Numbered from the stretch's first letter, positions 17,352 to 26,010 are shown. The stretch: DNA of 46,445 bases from Patescibacteria group bacterium (GCA_018969385.1 JAGWYL010000005.1:1-46445); one strand, 5' to 3'. Numbers and translations are program-made. The notes: generated by a model not told the origin, from the letters alone.

Positions 17352-17432
17352 ACCCGAAGACCTGATGGGCAGGAAGACCGCTCCGGGGCGCTTGCCCGAG
17401 TCTTAGTCTTCCTGCCCATCAGGTCTTCGGGT
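17352..17432. repeat. Long inverted repeat, two 27-nt perfect arms separated by 27 nt
   Basis: acccgaagacctgatgggcaggaagac ... gtcttcctgcccatcaggtcttcgggt. Confidence 0.95.
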
Positions 17433-17442
17433 TCCCTCGTAC

Positions 17443-18189
17443 TCATGGTATGGCAAGCGCGTTCCATCCGTCCGTCATGGTCGCGACCTTGTCGGGCGTG
17501 ATGCCGTATCCTTCGAATCCTGAAAGGTTGGCGATGAACGCGAGTCCCTTCTTGCCCATCGCGAATGCGGCGGTCGCGAAGCGGTCGGCTTCGAGCACGT
17601 CCGGTCCGACGACGGTGAGGCTCACGAGTTCGTCCGGCGCTTTCCCGGGCGCGTGCGGGTCGTAGATGTGGTTCCCGCGGATATAGTTTCCGGACGTGGC
17701 GACGCCCTGCCCGCGCGGGTAGATGACCTTTACTATCTCGTCGCGCGAAAACGGATTCCGGATTCCCACGCTCCACGGTTCGCCCGCTCGGTTCACGCCC
17801 TGCGACGCGACATCCCCGCCCGCATCGACGAAGAAATTCTCGTGCCCCGCGGCCTTAAGCCGCGACGCCGCTTCTCGTATCGCCCATCCTTTCACGATGC
17901 CGGAAGGGTCGAGCGTGCCGGCGGGCGTCCGTATGTCGAAATAGCCGTCCGTCTCCCGCTTCGTCTTCTCCGCGAGCGCGAAGATGTCGCGCATGTCCTG
18001 CGAGTATTCGCCTGGCGAAAGCTCGCCGCGGTTGATGCGTGAAATCTCGCTGTCCGGCTTATACGTGCTCATGCGCTCGTCGACGCTTTCGAAGAAAGAG
18101 AATACGTCTTCGAGCGTCTCGGCGGTCGCGGACTCGTCCGCGACTTCCACCGTTACGGGCATGCCCATGCTAAGCCTCGTGTCCCGCAT
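17443..18189 (-). CDS. apbE: FAD:protein FMN transferase (ApbE family)
   Basis: MGMPVTVEV, DPSGIVKGWAI, FFVDAGGDVASQG, ATSGNYIRGNHIYDPHAPG. Confidence 0.95.
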   Translation of the reverse strand: MRDTRLSMGMPVTVEVADESATAETLEDVFSFFESVDERMSTYKPDSEISRINRGELSPGEYSQDMRDIFALAEKTKRETDGYFDIRTPAGTLDPSGIVKGWAIREAASRLKAAGHENFFVDAGGDVASQGVNRAGEPWSVGIRNPFSRDEIVKVIYPRGQGVATSGNYIRGNHIYDPHAPGKAPDELVSLTVVGPDVLEADRFATAAFAMGKKGLAFIANLSGFEGYGITPDKVATMTDGWNALAIP

Positions 18190-18192
18190 GCG

Positions 18193-18732
18193 TCAGGCGT
18201 TCTTCGCTTTCGCGAGCGCATCGGCAAGAGACTGCTGGAACGCCATGCTCGTGTCGGTGGCGCCCGAAACGATGTTCACGTTCGCGCTCTGCGCGGCGAG
18301 CGCTTCCTGCGTGAGATACGGCATCGCCTGGCTGTTGATGTAGCGGGACGTGCTGCGGTCACTCGGGTACTGGAGGAACGTGACGTTCGAAATCTTGCCG
18401 CCCGAGACGTTCACCTCGACCTGGACGTATCCGTAGTACGCGTCCGCGACGCTCCCGGTGTAGGTGCCGTCCGCATAGAGACCCTTCGGCTTCGGCGCGG
18501 GAACGGGAGCCGGAGCGGGCGCTGGCGCGGGTGCCGGCTTCGTGGAAGGAGGCGGCGTGCTCGCGCTCGCCGTGTTCGCGGGCGCTGGCGCGGGACTCGT
18601 GCCGGAGGTTACGGGAGCCGCCGGCGAAGAAGTGACCGCGACGGACACGGGCGCGGCGTTCCCCGCGTTCTGCGAGAACGCGTAGACGACGGAAAAGAAT
18701 AAGACGATAGCGGAAAGGATGGCTTTCTTCAT
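18193..18732 (-). CDS. Secreted FMN-binding domain protein with Pro/Ala linker
   Basis: MKKAILSAIVLFFSVVYAFS signal; YADGTYTGSVADAYYGYVQVEVNVSGGKISNV; flavinylation motif SGATDTS. Confidence 0.9.
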   Translation of the reverse strand: MKKAILSAIVLFFSVVYAFSQNAGNAAPVSVAVTSSPAAPVTSGTSPAPAPANTASASTPPPSTKPAPAPAPAPAPVPAPKPKGLYADGTYTGSVADAYYGYVQVEVNVSGGKISNVTFLQYPSDRSTSRYINSQAMPYLTQEALAAQSANVNIVSGATDTSMAFQQSLADALAKAKNA

Positions 18733-18787
18733 GTTCGGGTATGTATCAGATAGTACACGCCTAGGGGCGCTTTCTTTCACCCGCGCC

Positions 18788-19486
18788 TTAGAGCGGGTGG
18801 ATACCGTAGGCGCGTACCGTGCCGCTCGCCGCATCGCCCGCTACGTAGAGCCGCTCGCCGACGTGAAGGGAAGCGGCGTCGAATCCGGACGGAGGAGTGA
18901 CGGTGTACGTCCGTTCATCGGCGTCGGTGTCGCGGTCGTTACAGGCGAGGGAGAATCCGTCCGTGCCGATGGCGGTAACGGTGCCGCGGAATACGCCGCG
19001 GTCTTCCTGCGGCGCGCGCAGCGCCTCGTAGAGCTCTCCGACGAACGGGAGTTCGCCGCGGTCCGCGCGTTCCTGGAGGAGCGGATGGAGCGGCGTGAGC
19101 GAGACGATGAAGCCGAGGGCGAACGAAGCGGCCAGTATGGCTGCGAACGCGAAAAGGAGCGGCGAGCGGTAGCCGAGGCGGAAGCGGCGCAGCTGAAGGC
19201 CGATGAGCGCGACGAAGACGGCGACCAGGATGAGTCCGGTCCAGGGGATGAAGCCGAGGAACGTCGAGACGCCCCGTCCGCCGAAGCCGAGCAGGAGCCA
19301 TTCGCCGCTTTCATGCACGCTCCAGAACCCGAAGGATGCGATGAGCGCGATGAGCGCGAGCGCGAGCGCGATGAGCGCGATGGCGCCCGCGACGCGCACG
19401 GCGAAATACGCGCGCGAATGCATCGCGACCTGGCCGCTTCGTATCCGTTCGAGCACGTTCTTCTTGATGTCTTCGGGGTTGTTCAT
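18788..19486 (-). CDS. Membrane protein overlapping ECF sigma gene; candidate anti-sigma or accessory factor
   Basis: ATGA overlap with sigma stop; several TM segments plus soluble C-terminal domain. Confidence 0.6.
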   Translation of the reverse strand: MNNPEDIKKNVLERIRSGQVAMHSRAYFAVRVAGAIALIALALALIALIASFGFWSVHESGEWLLLGFGGRGVSTFLGFIPWTGLILVAVFVALIGLQLRRFRLGYRSPLLFAFAAILAASFALGFIVSLTPLHPLLQERADRGELPFVGELYEALRAPQEDRGVFRGTVTAIGTDGFSLACNDRDTDADERTYTVTPPSGFDAASLHVGERLYVAGDAASGTVRAYGIHPL

Positions 19487-20061
19487 GGGGTGAGGTGCGA
19501 ATCATGCGCGGGGTCGGCTTCGAGGTGCTTCTTGAGCGCCTCGCGCGCGCGTTTCAAGCGGACGCCGACCGTACCGGTCGGGACATGCAGCACGTCCGCT
19601 ATCTCCCGATACTCGAGTTCCTCCAGATAGTAGAGCGCGATGATTTCGCGGTATGCGGGAGAGAGCTTGCCGATGCCGCGTTCGACGACGCGCCGCATCT
19701 CTTCGCGCTCCGCCGCCGATTCCGTATCGTCGGCGCTGTGCGCCACGATGGCGTCGAGGTCGAGGAAGACGAGCGGATCGCGGTCCTTCTTCCGGAGCGC
19801 GTTCACGAACGCGTTGTGCGCGATGCGGTATATCCAGGGCGACCACCGGCGGGTCGTGTCGAAATCCATGATGTTCCGGTACGCCTTGATGAACACCTCC
19901 TGCACGACGTCCTCGATGGAATCCTCGGTTCCAAGGAACCGCCTGCCGTAGCGCATGAGCTTCGGCTGGTACCTATCCATGAGTACCCCGAATGCGTCCT
20001 GATTATTTCCCTGGACCAGTGCCGCAAGCTCTTCGTCCGTCCGGGTGTCCGCGCCTTCCAT
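19483..20061 (-). CDS. ECF-family RNA polymerase sigma factor
   Basis: AFGVLMDRYQPKLMRYGRRFLGTEDSIEDVVQEVFIKAYRNI; LSPAYREIIALYYLEELEYREIADVLHVPTGTVGVRLKRAREALK. Confidence 0.95.
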   Translation of the reverse strand: MEGADTRTDEELAALVQGNNQDAFGVLMDRYQPKLMRYGRRFLGTEDSIEDVVQEVFIKAYRNIMDFDTTRRWSPWIYRIAHNAFVNALRKKDRDPLVFLDLDAIVAHSADDTESAAEREEMRRVVERGIGKLSPAYREIIALYYLEELEYREIADVLHVPTGTVGVRLKRAREALKKHLEADPAHDSHLTP

Positions 20062-20147
20062 AGGCGGAGTATACCGCGCGCCGGCGAAGCGGGTTTCCGG
20101 ACATGCGGTATTCCAAATGAACGCGGTGCACGGTATGCTGGTGCGTA

Positions 20148-20852
20148 ATGCAAGCAGTCATCCTTGCCGCGGGCGAAGGGAAACGCATGCGCCCCCTGAC
20201 CCTCACGCGCCCGAAGCCGATGGTGGAGGTTGCGGGGAAGCCGCTCCTCGCGCACATCATCGACGCGCTGCCGCCGGAGATAGACGAGGTAATCCTCGTC
20301 ATCGGCTACAAGCGGGAAGCGATACGCGAATATTTCGGGAACGAGTACGGCGGCCGCCGCATCACGTACGTGGAGCAGACGGAGCCGCTCGGCACCGGCC
20401 ATGCGCTCCATCTTGCGCGTCCCCATATCCGCGGACGGTTCCTGTTCATGTTCGCGGACGACCTGCATGGGCCGGAAGACCTCGCGGAGGCGCTGCGCCA
20501 TCCGCTCGCCATCCTCGCGACGAGGCACGAGGACCCGAAACGTTTCGGCGTCATCGAGGTGAGCGAAGACGGCCGTCTCATCGGCATAGAGGAGAAGCCC
20601 GCCGAACCGCGTTCGAACCTCGTCTCCACGGGCGCGATGGTGCTCGACGAGCGCATCTTCGGCTACGAGCTTGAGCGCCATGAGAACGGCGAATACTACC
20701 TCACGAGCCCCCTGGCGCGTCTTGCCGAAGAGCATCCGGTCATGGTGGTGGAGCAGGGGTTCTGGGTGCCGCTCGCGTACCCTGAAGACGTGGAGGCGGC
20801 TGAGCGCATCCTCGCGGAACGCGCCGCCGTTGAAGGTTCGTCCGCCGCATAG
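20148..20852 (+). CDS. Nucleotidyltransferase (sugar-1-phosphate NTP transferase)
   Basis: MQAVILAAGEGKRMRPLTLTRPKPMVEVAGKPLLAHIIDAL. Confidence 0.95.
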   Translation: MQAVILAAGEGKRMRPLTLTRPKPMVEVAGKPLLAHIIDALPPEIDEVILVIGYKREAIREYFGNEYGGRRITYVEQTEPLGTGHALHLARPHIRGRFLFMFADDLHGPEDLAEALRHPLAILATRHEDPKRFGVIEVSEDGRLIGIEEKPAEPRSNLVSTGAMVLDERIFGYELERHENGEYYLTSPLARLAEEHPVMVVEQGFWVPLAYPEDVEAAERILAERAAVEGSSAA

Positions 20853-20865
20853 TATTGTCGGGTGA

Positions 20866-20940
20866 CGCTGGGATAGCTCAGGTAGTTAGAGCATGGGACT
20901 CATAAACCCAAGGTCGGAGGTGCAAGTCCTCCTCCCAGCA
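20866..20940 (+). tRNA. tRNA with CAT anticodon (Met, or possibly Ile2)
   Basis: Cloverleaf gctggga..agctcaggtagttagagc..gggactcataaaccc..ggaggtgcaagtcctcc..tcccagc. Confidence 0.9.
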
Positions 20941-20955
20941 CACGATTTTCTACGA

Positions 20956-20996
20956 GGACGGCGCGCTCCATAAAACATGGAGCGCGCCGTCCTCAT
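20956..20996 (+). terminator. Intrinsic terminator after tRNA-Met
   Basis: gaggacggcgcgctccat-aaaac-atggagcgcgccgtcctc followed by ...tctttttt. Confidence 0.8.
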
Positions 20997-21038
20997 TGTC
21001 TTTTTTGGGTAGAGTAATGTCCTGTTACACTGTACATA

Positions 21039-21728
21039 GTGCCGATAGCTCGAACGCTCAATCAGGATTTCTTCAAGAAGTGGACGCCGGAGATGGCGTA
21101 CGTCCTTGGCTATTTTGCTGCGGACGGTTCGATGATTCGCCACCAAAATAGAGGTTGCTTCATTGAGTTTACTTCAACGGACAAATCCTTGCTCGCCACT
21201 TTGCGGCACGTAGCGGGCGCGGGACAACGCATAGCGACTCGGAAACGTCGGAGTCGTAACTGGCAAGAGCAATATCGCATCCAAATTGGATCGAAAGAAT
21301 GGTTCACCGACCTGACCAAACTCGGCTTCGCTCCCGCCAAAAGCACAATACTTACATTTCCCTCCGCACCCAATGCGTACTTAGCGCATTTCGTACGGGG
21401 CTATTTCGATGGTGATGGCTGCGTGTACTTCAGGAAGCTGCAATACGCAGACCGCACTCGCAAGAGATGGGTGCTTATGTCGCTGTTTACGAGCGGTTCG
21501 CGAGACTTCCTGGAATCATTATGGATAGTACTTAAGACGAATGGCGTTAGTGGCGGCACGATTCAACCGAAAACAAGGGGATTTGAACTGAAATTCAGCC
21601 ACCGGGACAGCCTTGCACTCTACCGCTTCATGTATGATACTGCCTCTGCTACAGAGCCGTATCTCCCACGGAAGCGCACGCTTTTCCGGAAAGCGATACG
21701 GACCCTGTATCCGGAACTGCGGGGGTAG
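21039..21728 (+). CDS. LAGLIDADG homing endonuclease (GTG start)
   Basis: Two motifs: MAYVLGYFAADGSM and LAHFVRGYFDGDGCV. Confidence 0.9.
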   Translation: MPIARTLNQDFFKKWTPEMAYVLGYFAADGSMIRHQNRGCFIEFTSTDKSLLATLRHVAGAGQRIATRKRRSRNWQEQYRIQIGSKEWFTDLTKLGFAPAKSTILTFPSAPNAYLAHFVRGYFDGDGCVYFRKLQYADRTRKRWVLMSLFTSGSRDFLESLWIVLKTNGVSGGTIQPKTRGFELKFSHRDSLALYRFMYDTASATEPYLPRKRTLFRKAIRTLYPELRG

Positions 21729-21793
21729 CTCAATTTGGTTAGAGCGTCGGCTTGTCACGCCGAAGGTTGCGGGTTCAAGTCCCGTCCCTCGCG
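21719..21793 (+). tRNA. tRNA-Asp(GTC)
   Basis: gcgggggtagctcaatttggttagagcgtcggcttgtcacgccgaaggttgcgggttcaagtcccgtccctcgcg. Confidence 0.93.
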
Positions 21794-21891
21794 CAGCAGC
21801 AGAATCCCAGCCGAGAGCTGGGATTCTGCATTATGAGCGTGAGCGCGAAGCGACGCTTCGCGAAGGCTTCAGGCGCGTGTCGCAGCGTCGT

Positions 21892-22344
21892 TTAGTGATG
21901 CTGGTGATAGCGATGCGGGTTACGCGCAATGAAGTAGCGATTTACCGGAACGGTGATGATGAAGGCCGCGATGAGTGAAGCGAACAACTTATACCAGTAG
22001 ATCGGGTTGCCCAGATATGCGCCCATCGCTCCTGGGATGAGAAGTAAGAATGCGCTGTCAACGGTCTCCATGGAGATGATCGACACCGTGTCCGTCGCGA
22101 AAGCCGCTTTCGCGGCGCTAGCCCAAGACATACCCTTGCGTCGCATCGACGAGGAGGTGAGCAGGTACCCGAACAGGAACGCGAGCGGTATCGAGAAGGC
22201 TACCTTCGCCACGACCGCCCATCCGAGCAGCGTAGTTACGGACATGCCGAGTACCTCGCCTATCGAGCAACCGAGGAGGCAGTGGAGCGTGTGGCGAATG
22301 GCCGCGCGGGTATGGTCGTCGAGGCGGGAAAATAGGTCATTCAT
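21892..22344 (-). CDS. DUF4396-like membrane protein
   Basis: HTLHCLLGCSIGEVLGMSVTTLLGW..; His-rich tail RNPHRYHQHH. Confidence 0.7.
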   Translation of the reverse strand: MNDLFSRLDDHTRAAIRHTLHCLLGCSIGEVLGMSVTTLLGWAVVAKVAFSIPLAFLFGYLLTSSSMRRKGMSWASAAKAAFATDTVSIISMETVDSAFLLLIPGAMGAYLGNPIYWYKLFASLIAAFIITVPVNRYFIARNPHRYHQHH

Positions 22345-22825
22345 AGCGAAGGACGATAGTGTCGCCGTCGCGCATGACGTACGAGCCGTATGCCGTGGAT
22401 GTCGCACTATTTATGGTCATGATCATGTTCGAACCGAACGAGTCCATGGGGTGACCCCACTCATCGAAGACACGATGCAGTTCTAAGTCGCTCTCGTGTA
22501 CGACGCCCGGGAACTCCATGTGGATGCGACCCGTGTCGTCATGCGTGTGAATCGGCATCTCGGACGCGCCGAGTCCGATTCCAGCGGGAACGGGAATCGT
22601 GGTCGTGCCGACTTCGATGGTGAGCATCGCGTGCCAATGGAGGCCGTGCGTGGTCACGAGAGCCGGGTTTCCGGAAGGTGCGAAGGCAGCCCATCCCAAG
22701 AGTCCGGCTATGAGAAGCGCGGTGACGGTCCAAAAGCGTCGCAGGTACATACCCGCAGAGCCGTGCCCGCCGTGCTCGTGTCCCGCTTTCCCAAGCGTAT
22801 GGTGGTCGTGCCCGGGGTGATTCAT
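22337..22825 (-). CDS. His-rich N-terminus, single-TM extracytoplasmic protein
   Basis: MNHPGHDHHTLGKAGHEHGGHGSAGMY + TM + MPIHTHDDTGRIHMEF. Confidence 0.7.
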   Translation of the reverse strand: MNHPGHDHHTLGKAGHEHGGHGSAGMYLRRFWTVTALLIAGLLGWAAFAPSGNPALVTTHGLHWHAMLTIEVGTTTIPVPAGIGLGASEMPIHTHDDTGRIHMEFPGVVHESDLELHRVFDEWGHPMDSFGSNMIMTINSATSTAYGSYVMRDGDTIVLRYE

Positions 22826-22835
22826 CGTGAAGAGG

Positions 22836-23225
22836 TTACGCCGCAAGGCTGGCGATGACGCGCTGCAGCTTTTCTTCGGCTTCGGCGGCAACGGACGCGA
22901 GCGCCGTATCGTCGAGCATGCTCATGGCGGCGGTCGGCCGTATGGCTTCAATGACGACGCGGTCGCCTTCCTCATAGACGATGACGTTGCAGGGCAGGAA
23001 GAGGCCGATGTCTTTCCGCGCCGAGAGCGCGCGGTGAGCAAGTCCCGGATTGCATGCGCCGAGGATGACGTACGGCGCATAGTCCGCGCCCATCTTCTCT
23101 TTCATGGCGGCTTGCACGTCTATTTCGGCGAGCACGCCGAACCCTTCTCTGGCGAGCGCCGCCTTCGTCGCGGCGAGCGCTTCGGGGAAACTCTTGGCGA
23201 GTCGTACCGTGTATGAGATTTCCAT
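22836..23225 (-). CDS. DUF302 domain protein
   Basis: FPEALAATKAALAREGFGVLAEIDVQAAMKEKMG..YVILGACNPGLAHRAL..GLFLPCNVIVYE. Confidence 0.9.
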   Translation of the reverse strand: MEISYTVRLAKSFPEALAATKAALAREGFGVLAEIDVQAAMKEKMGADYAPYVILGACNPGLAHRALSARKDIGLFLPCNVIVYEEGDRVVIEAIRPTAAMSMLDDTALASVAAEAEEKLQRVIASLAA

Positions 23226-23238
23226 GATGTTGTGTCGG

Positions 23239-23508
23239 TTATTTCTTCTTAGAGACCTTGTATACCGCCAGGATTTCGCTGATGGCTTTCTTCTGCGCTC
23301 CGCTCCTCATCTGCTCGACGACGTGCGTCGCGAGATGGTTTTCGAGAAGCGCGTCCTCGACCGCCGAGAGCGCCTGCCGTATCGCGGACGCCTGCGTGAT
23401 GACGTCGATGCAATACGCGCCGTTCTCGACCATCTTCTCGAGTCCGCGCACCTGTCCCTCGACGGTTTTCAACCTGCGCACCACTTTCCGCTTGACGTCA
23501 GGTTTCAT
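23239..23508 (-). CDS. CsoR/RcnR (DUF156) family metal-sensing repressor
   Basis: RRLKTVEGQVRGLEKMVENGAYCIDVITQASAIRQALSAVEDALLENHLATHV. Confidence 0.92.
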   Translation of the reverse strand: MKPDVKRKVVRRLKTVEGQVRGLEKMVENGAYCIDVITQASAIRQALSAVEDALLENHLATHVVEQMRSGAQKKAISEILAVYKVSKKK

Positions 23509-23517
23509 GGGTCCATA

Positions 23518-23534
23518 ATACCCCCAGGGGGTCT
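23518..23534. promoter_or_regulatory. Probable CsoR-family operator
   Basis: atacccccagggggtct: G/C-tract palindrome between divergent csoR and Met-rich gene. Confidence 0.7.
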
Positions 23535-23570
23535 TAGGTCAAGAACGCGTATCCGCATAACTTCCTTCGC

Positions 23571-24170
23571 ATGAAGACATTCGCACTCGGGACACTCTTT
23601 TCAGTACTCGCGCTCGTCGGCTTGGGCGGGGTGGCGCACGCGCAGATGATGTACGGCAACGGCTCCGGATACGGTCCAGGCATGATGGGTGCCTATTACG
23701 GCGGGGAGGCGGCAAGTACGACCGCGAGCACGACGGACAGCGGTGACGCCGCCGGCGCCGCGCTCTTGCAGAAGCTCTCATCAGGGCAGACGACGTGCGC
23801 GTCGCTTACCGAGAGCGACTTCGCCGCGCTCGGCGACTATTTCATGGGTTCGATGATGGGTTCCTATCACGAGCAGGCGGACCAGTACATGACGCAGTCG
23901 CTCGGAGCGCAGGGCGACGAGGCGATGCACGTAGCGATGGGTGAGCGGCTTTCGGGATGCAATCCGTCCGCGCCGTATCCGAACGGCGCGTTCGGTTCCT
24001 ATCCGCCCGCGCGCGGCGGATGGGGCATGATGAGCGGCTGGTATCCCGTCATGGGATACGGCTATAGCCCCTTCGGCTGGCTCGGAAACGCGCTTCTCGT
24101 CATCTTCGCTATCATCGGCGTCATCGCGCTTGCGCGATGGGCTCTGCATCTGCTGGTTCACGGACGCTAA
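23571..24170 (+). CDS. Met/Gly/Tyr-rich secreted, C-terminally anchored protein
   Basis: Signal peptide; MMYGNGSGYGPGMMGAYYGG, YFMGSMMGSYHEQADQYMTQ, C-terminal TM. Confidence 0.65.
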   Translation: MKTFALGTLFSVLALVGLGGVAHAQMMYGNGSGYGPGMMGAYYGGEAASTTASTTDSGDAAGAALLQKLSSGQTTCASLTESDFAALGDYFMGSMMGSYHEQADQYMTQSLGAQGDEAMHVAMGERLSGCNPSAPYPNGAFGSYPPARGGWGMMSGWYPVMGYGYSPFGWLGNALLVIFAIIGVIALARWALHLLVHGR

Positions 24171-24195
24171 TCCGTCACCGCGCTCGCCCGTCTTG

Positions 24196-25344
24196 TCAGT
24201 CCAGCACGATTTCCCGAGGGCGCGGGCGCTGGTTGTAATCCGAGCCCATGACGTAGCCGTACGCTCCGGCGTCCGCGAAAAGGAGGAGGTCGCCTATGCG
24301 CGGGGCGGGGAGCGCGCGATGCTTCGCGAAGATGTCGCCCGATTCGCAGATGTTTCCCGCGACGGTGACGCTCTCCTTCTTTCCGCGCGGATTCGTGAGA
24401 TTGAAGATATGGTGGTACGAGCCGTACATCATGGGACGCACGAGGTGGTTGAAACCGGTATCGACGCCGACGAACGAATGCGCGGTCGTCTCCTTCCGGT
24501 CCGTGACTTCGGCGAGGAGCGCGCCGGCTTCGGCCACGAGGTAGCGCCCGGGTTCGATGGCGAGTTCAAGCTCGCGCCCGTATGCCTTGCAGAATTTCGC
24601 GAACGCGGCGCTCACCCTTGCGCCGAGCGCACGCACGTCAAGCGGCTTCTCTTCCGGCCGGTAGGGGATGCCGAGCCCGCCGCCGAAATCAATCGCTTCG
24701 AGATCGGGGAAGCGTTTCGCGCTCTCAAGGAGATTTCGCATCGCGCGCACGAACGCGCGCGCGTCGAGGATATTCGAGCCGATGTGCTGCTCCAGTCCGG
24801 CAACGGTGAGCCCGTACTCCCTCACGATACGCAGAAGCTCCGGAATGTCCGTGTGATAGATGCCGAACTTGCTCTCCGGCCCGCCCGTGATGACATGGCT
24901 GTGGTGGCCGGCGCCGAGTCCGGTGTTGATGCGCACAAAAATCGAAGAGCCCGGAAACGCCGCGCCGATGCGGCGCACCTGGTTCAGGGAATCAAGGTGC
25001 ATGCGCACGCCCTTCTTCGCGACCGCAAGCAGTTCCTTTTCGGAAAGGTTGCTGCAGGTGAAAGAGATGCGGCTCGGCGGGAATCCCGCGCGAAGCGCGA
25101 GCGCCACTTCGCCCGGACTCACCGTCTCGATGCACGCGCCCGCCCTCCGGAGTGTCGCGAGCAGTTTCGCGTTCGCGTTCGCCTTGCATGCGTAATAGAT
25201 GCGCGTCTTCGGATAGGGGATGGCCGCGCGCAAGCGCCGATACGTTTCCGCCACGACGCTCTGACGATACACGTAGAGCGGCGTGCCGTACTTCGCGGCA
25301 AGCCGTTTCGCTTCGGCACCCGAGATGAGAGGTTTCTTTTCCAT
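24196..25344 (-). CDS. lysA: Diaminopimelate decarboxylase-type PLP enzyme
   Basis: YACKANANAKLL, SPGEVALAL, HIGSNILDARAF, DFGGGLGIPY, EPGRYLVAEAG, CESGDIFA, DAGAYGYVMGSDYN. Confidence 0.88.
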   Translation of the reverse strand: MEKKPLISGAEAKRLAAKYGTPLYVYRQSVVAETYRRLRAAIPYPKTRIYYACKANANAKLLATLRRAGACIETVSPGEVALALRAGFPPSRISFTCSNLSEKELLAVAKKGVRMHLDSLNQVRRIGAAFPGSSIFVRINTGLGAGHHSHVITGGPESKFGIYHTDIPELLRIVREYGLTVAGLEQHIGSNILDARAFVRAMRNLLESAKRFPDLEAIDFGGGLGIPYRPEEKPLDVRALGARVSAAFAKFCKAYGRELELAIEPGRYLVAEAGALLAEVTDRKETTAHSFVGVDTGFNHLVRPMMYGSYHHIFNLTNPRGKKESVTVAGNICESGDIFAKHRALPAPRIGDLLLFADAGAYGYVMGSDYNQRPRPREIVLD

Positions 25345-25389
25345 AGCAGCCACCAGTATATATGACGGGGATGCGCAGTATGGCGCTCT

Positions 25390-25445
25390 CTCGGATGTGC
25401 GGTTCGGAAGACTTGAATGGGCTTCTTCCGAACCGCACATCCGAG
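25390..25445. repeat. Hairpin repeat family G, copy 1 (22-bp arms)
   Basis: ctcggatgtgcggttcggaaga-cttgaatgggct-tcttccgaaccgcacatccgag. Confidence 0.95.
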
Positions 25446-25485
25446 GGAACGTCCGCAGCCCTTGCGGCAGGTATATACTGTATGC

Positions 25486-25962
25486 ATGGATACCGACACG
25501 AAACTCGCGAACTACTTCATCGTCTACGTCACGACGCTCCTCTTCTTCGGCGTCGGCGCGATAACGACGCTCGGTCTTCCCTGGTACGGCACGCTCGTCC
25601 TTCCCGCGTTCATGCCCGCGACGCCGCTCGTCGCGGTCATCTGGTGCGCGCTCTTCATCCTCGCGGCGTGGTCAGCTTGCCTGTTCTGGGACAAGAAGCC
25701 GCACGATGCGCGGTTCGAAGCTACTTCCGCGCTCTTCATGGGCAACGCGCTTCTCGTGCTTTTCTGGAATTACGCGTTCTTCGGGCTCCACCAGCTTGTC
25801 CTCGCGTTCTGGGTCTCCGTCTTCATCGCGCTGTCCGTCGCCGCGCTCATCGCGCGGCTCCGTTCGCTCCTGCGTACGGCCGCATGGCTGCTCGCCCCGT
25901 ACCTCGCGTGGGTCGCCTTCGCCGCGTACCTCACCTACGCCATCTGGACGCTCAATCCGTAG
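25486..25962 (+). CDS. TspO/MBR family protein
   Basis: LPWYGTLVLPAFMPATPLVAVIWCALFILAAWSACLFW..NYAFFGLHQL..AAWLLAPYLAWVAFAAYLTYAIWTLN. Confidence 0.8.
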   Translation: MDTDTKLANYFIVYVTTLLFFGVGAITTLGLPWYGTLVLPAFMPATPLVAVIWCALFILAAWSACLFWDKKPHDARFEATSALFMGNALLVLFWNYAFFGLHQLVLAFWVSVFIALSVAALIARLRSLLRTAAWLLAPYLAWVAFAAYLTYAIWTLNP

Positions 25963-26010
25963 CGCTTCCGCGCGGCGCATCCTTCAGGGTAGAATCGCGG
26001 TTACGATGAC

